DNA of 64,000 bases, from NCBI GenBank assembly GCA_047967505.1, contig CM106538.1, one strand, 5' to 3'. The notes beneath the pieces are model-generated. The model was not told where the DNA came from. It worked only from the letters and a program-made list of their open reading frames with translations, and searched no databases. Positions 63,665 through 64,000 of the stretch are shown in pieces; within the stretch, counting starts at the first letter, position 1, and each line of letters opens with the position of its first letter. This DNA is from Dipteris shenzhenensis. Its lineage: Eukaryota; Polypodiophyta; Polypodiopsida; Gleicheniales. The position numbers were made by a program, and so were the translations under genes.

Positions 63665-64000
63665 AAAGCTAAAGTAGATGGTGAGGGAGAACTGATTTTA
63701 TGGCTATGCACATTAGAAATCAACCAACATTAGACGATAGAAAATCAACGTAATTACTGGGAATAAAAGGGTTAAAAAAGGAGAAAACAACAAAACCCCT
63801 AAAAAATGAAATTGGACGCAGAGAGGAAACGGGAGATAAAGAATGCAACGCTAAAGAAAAGGAAGACCAAAACGAAATATAGACACGTGTGAACACCCAG
63901 CACTCAAAGGAAAAATCTAAAGACGGAAAATAGAGCTGAAGGTAGATGACTAGAATAAACAAGAAAAGGCAAAATGAAAACTCTGAAAACAACATGTGAG
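63665..64000. other. LINE 5' region or flanking intron; end of window
   Basis: Purine-rich on the + strand with short ORFs in several frames (63,720-63,995 -). No malic enzyme exon or other gene recognised. Confidence 0.35.

Overview
This window looks like nuclear DNA of a land plant with a large, repeat-rich genome. The evidence is two intron-split plant genes with GT-AG introns, Ty1/copia elements primed by initiator-Met tRNA, an L1-type LINE, and many long (AG)n, (CT)n, (CA)n and (TG)n microsatellites. There is no sign of prokaryotic organisation: no operons, ribosome-binding sites, CRISPR or phage. Several degenerate ORFs feel more like seedless-plant (fern or bryophyte) repeats than flowering-plant ones, but that is an impression and not a result.

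Only two host genes can be supported. A six-exon gene on the + strand (23,169-28,385) encodes a 392-residue membrane-anchored START-domain lipid-binding protein; all splice phases fit. A set of seven exons on the - strand (58,908 down to 56,924) encodes the last 216 residues of an NADP-dependent malic enzyme. Its upstream exons are not seen here and probably lie beyond 64,000, which would place a truncated LINE (60.4-63.7 kb) inside a large upstream intron.

Most of the rest is mobile-element debris. From left to right: a zinc-knuckle ORF remnant (0.75-1.4 kb); an LTR U3-like fragment (5.46 kb) and a 15-bp minisatellite (6.06-6.36 kb); a LINE reverse-transcriptase fragment (7.5-8.6 kb) followed by a two-unit repeat that recurs inverted at 48 kb; a 5'- and 3'-truncated Copia copy (+, 9.48-11.31 kb); a structurally complete Copia element on the - strand (13,289-19,192) with 173/170-bp LTRs, PBS, polypurine tract, a perfect GTAGC target duplication and one reading frame broken only by three TAG codons; a related LTR plus PBS stub (19.78 kb); a MITE candidate (20.67 kb); two degraded Copia pol remnants (about 29.5-31.4 and 33.5-34.7 kb); an unrecognised transposon-like ORF (about 37.0-38.6 kb) that is split by a non-autonomous LTR element (38,566-44,607), itself invaded by further Copia debris; TAGTACT-rich AT DNA (36 and 49 kb); and a Copia reverse-transcriptase fragment (54.9-55.4 kb).

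No convincing new biological system was found. The most informative structures are the nested insertion at 38.6-44.6 kb, where removing the element and one target-site copy rejoins the interrupted reading frame, the young Copia whose only lesions are amber codons, and the two complete splice models.
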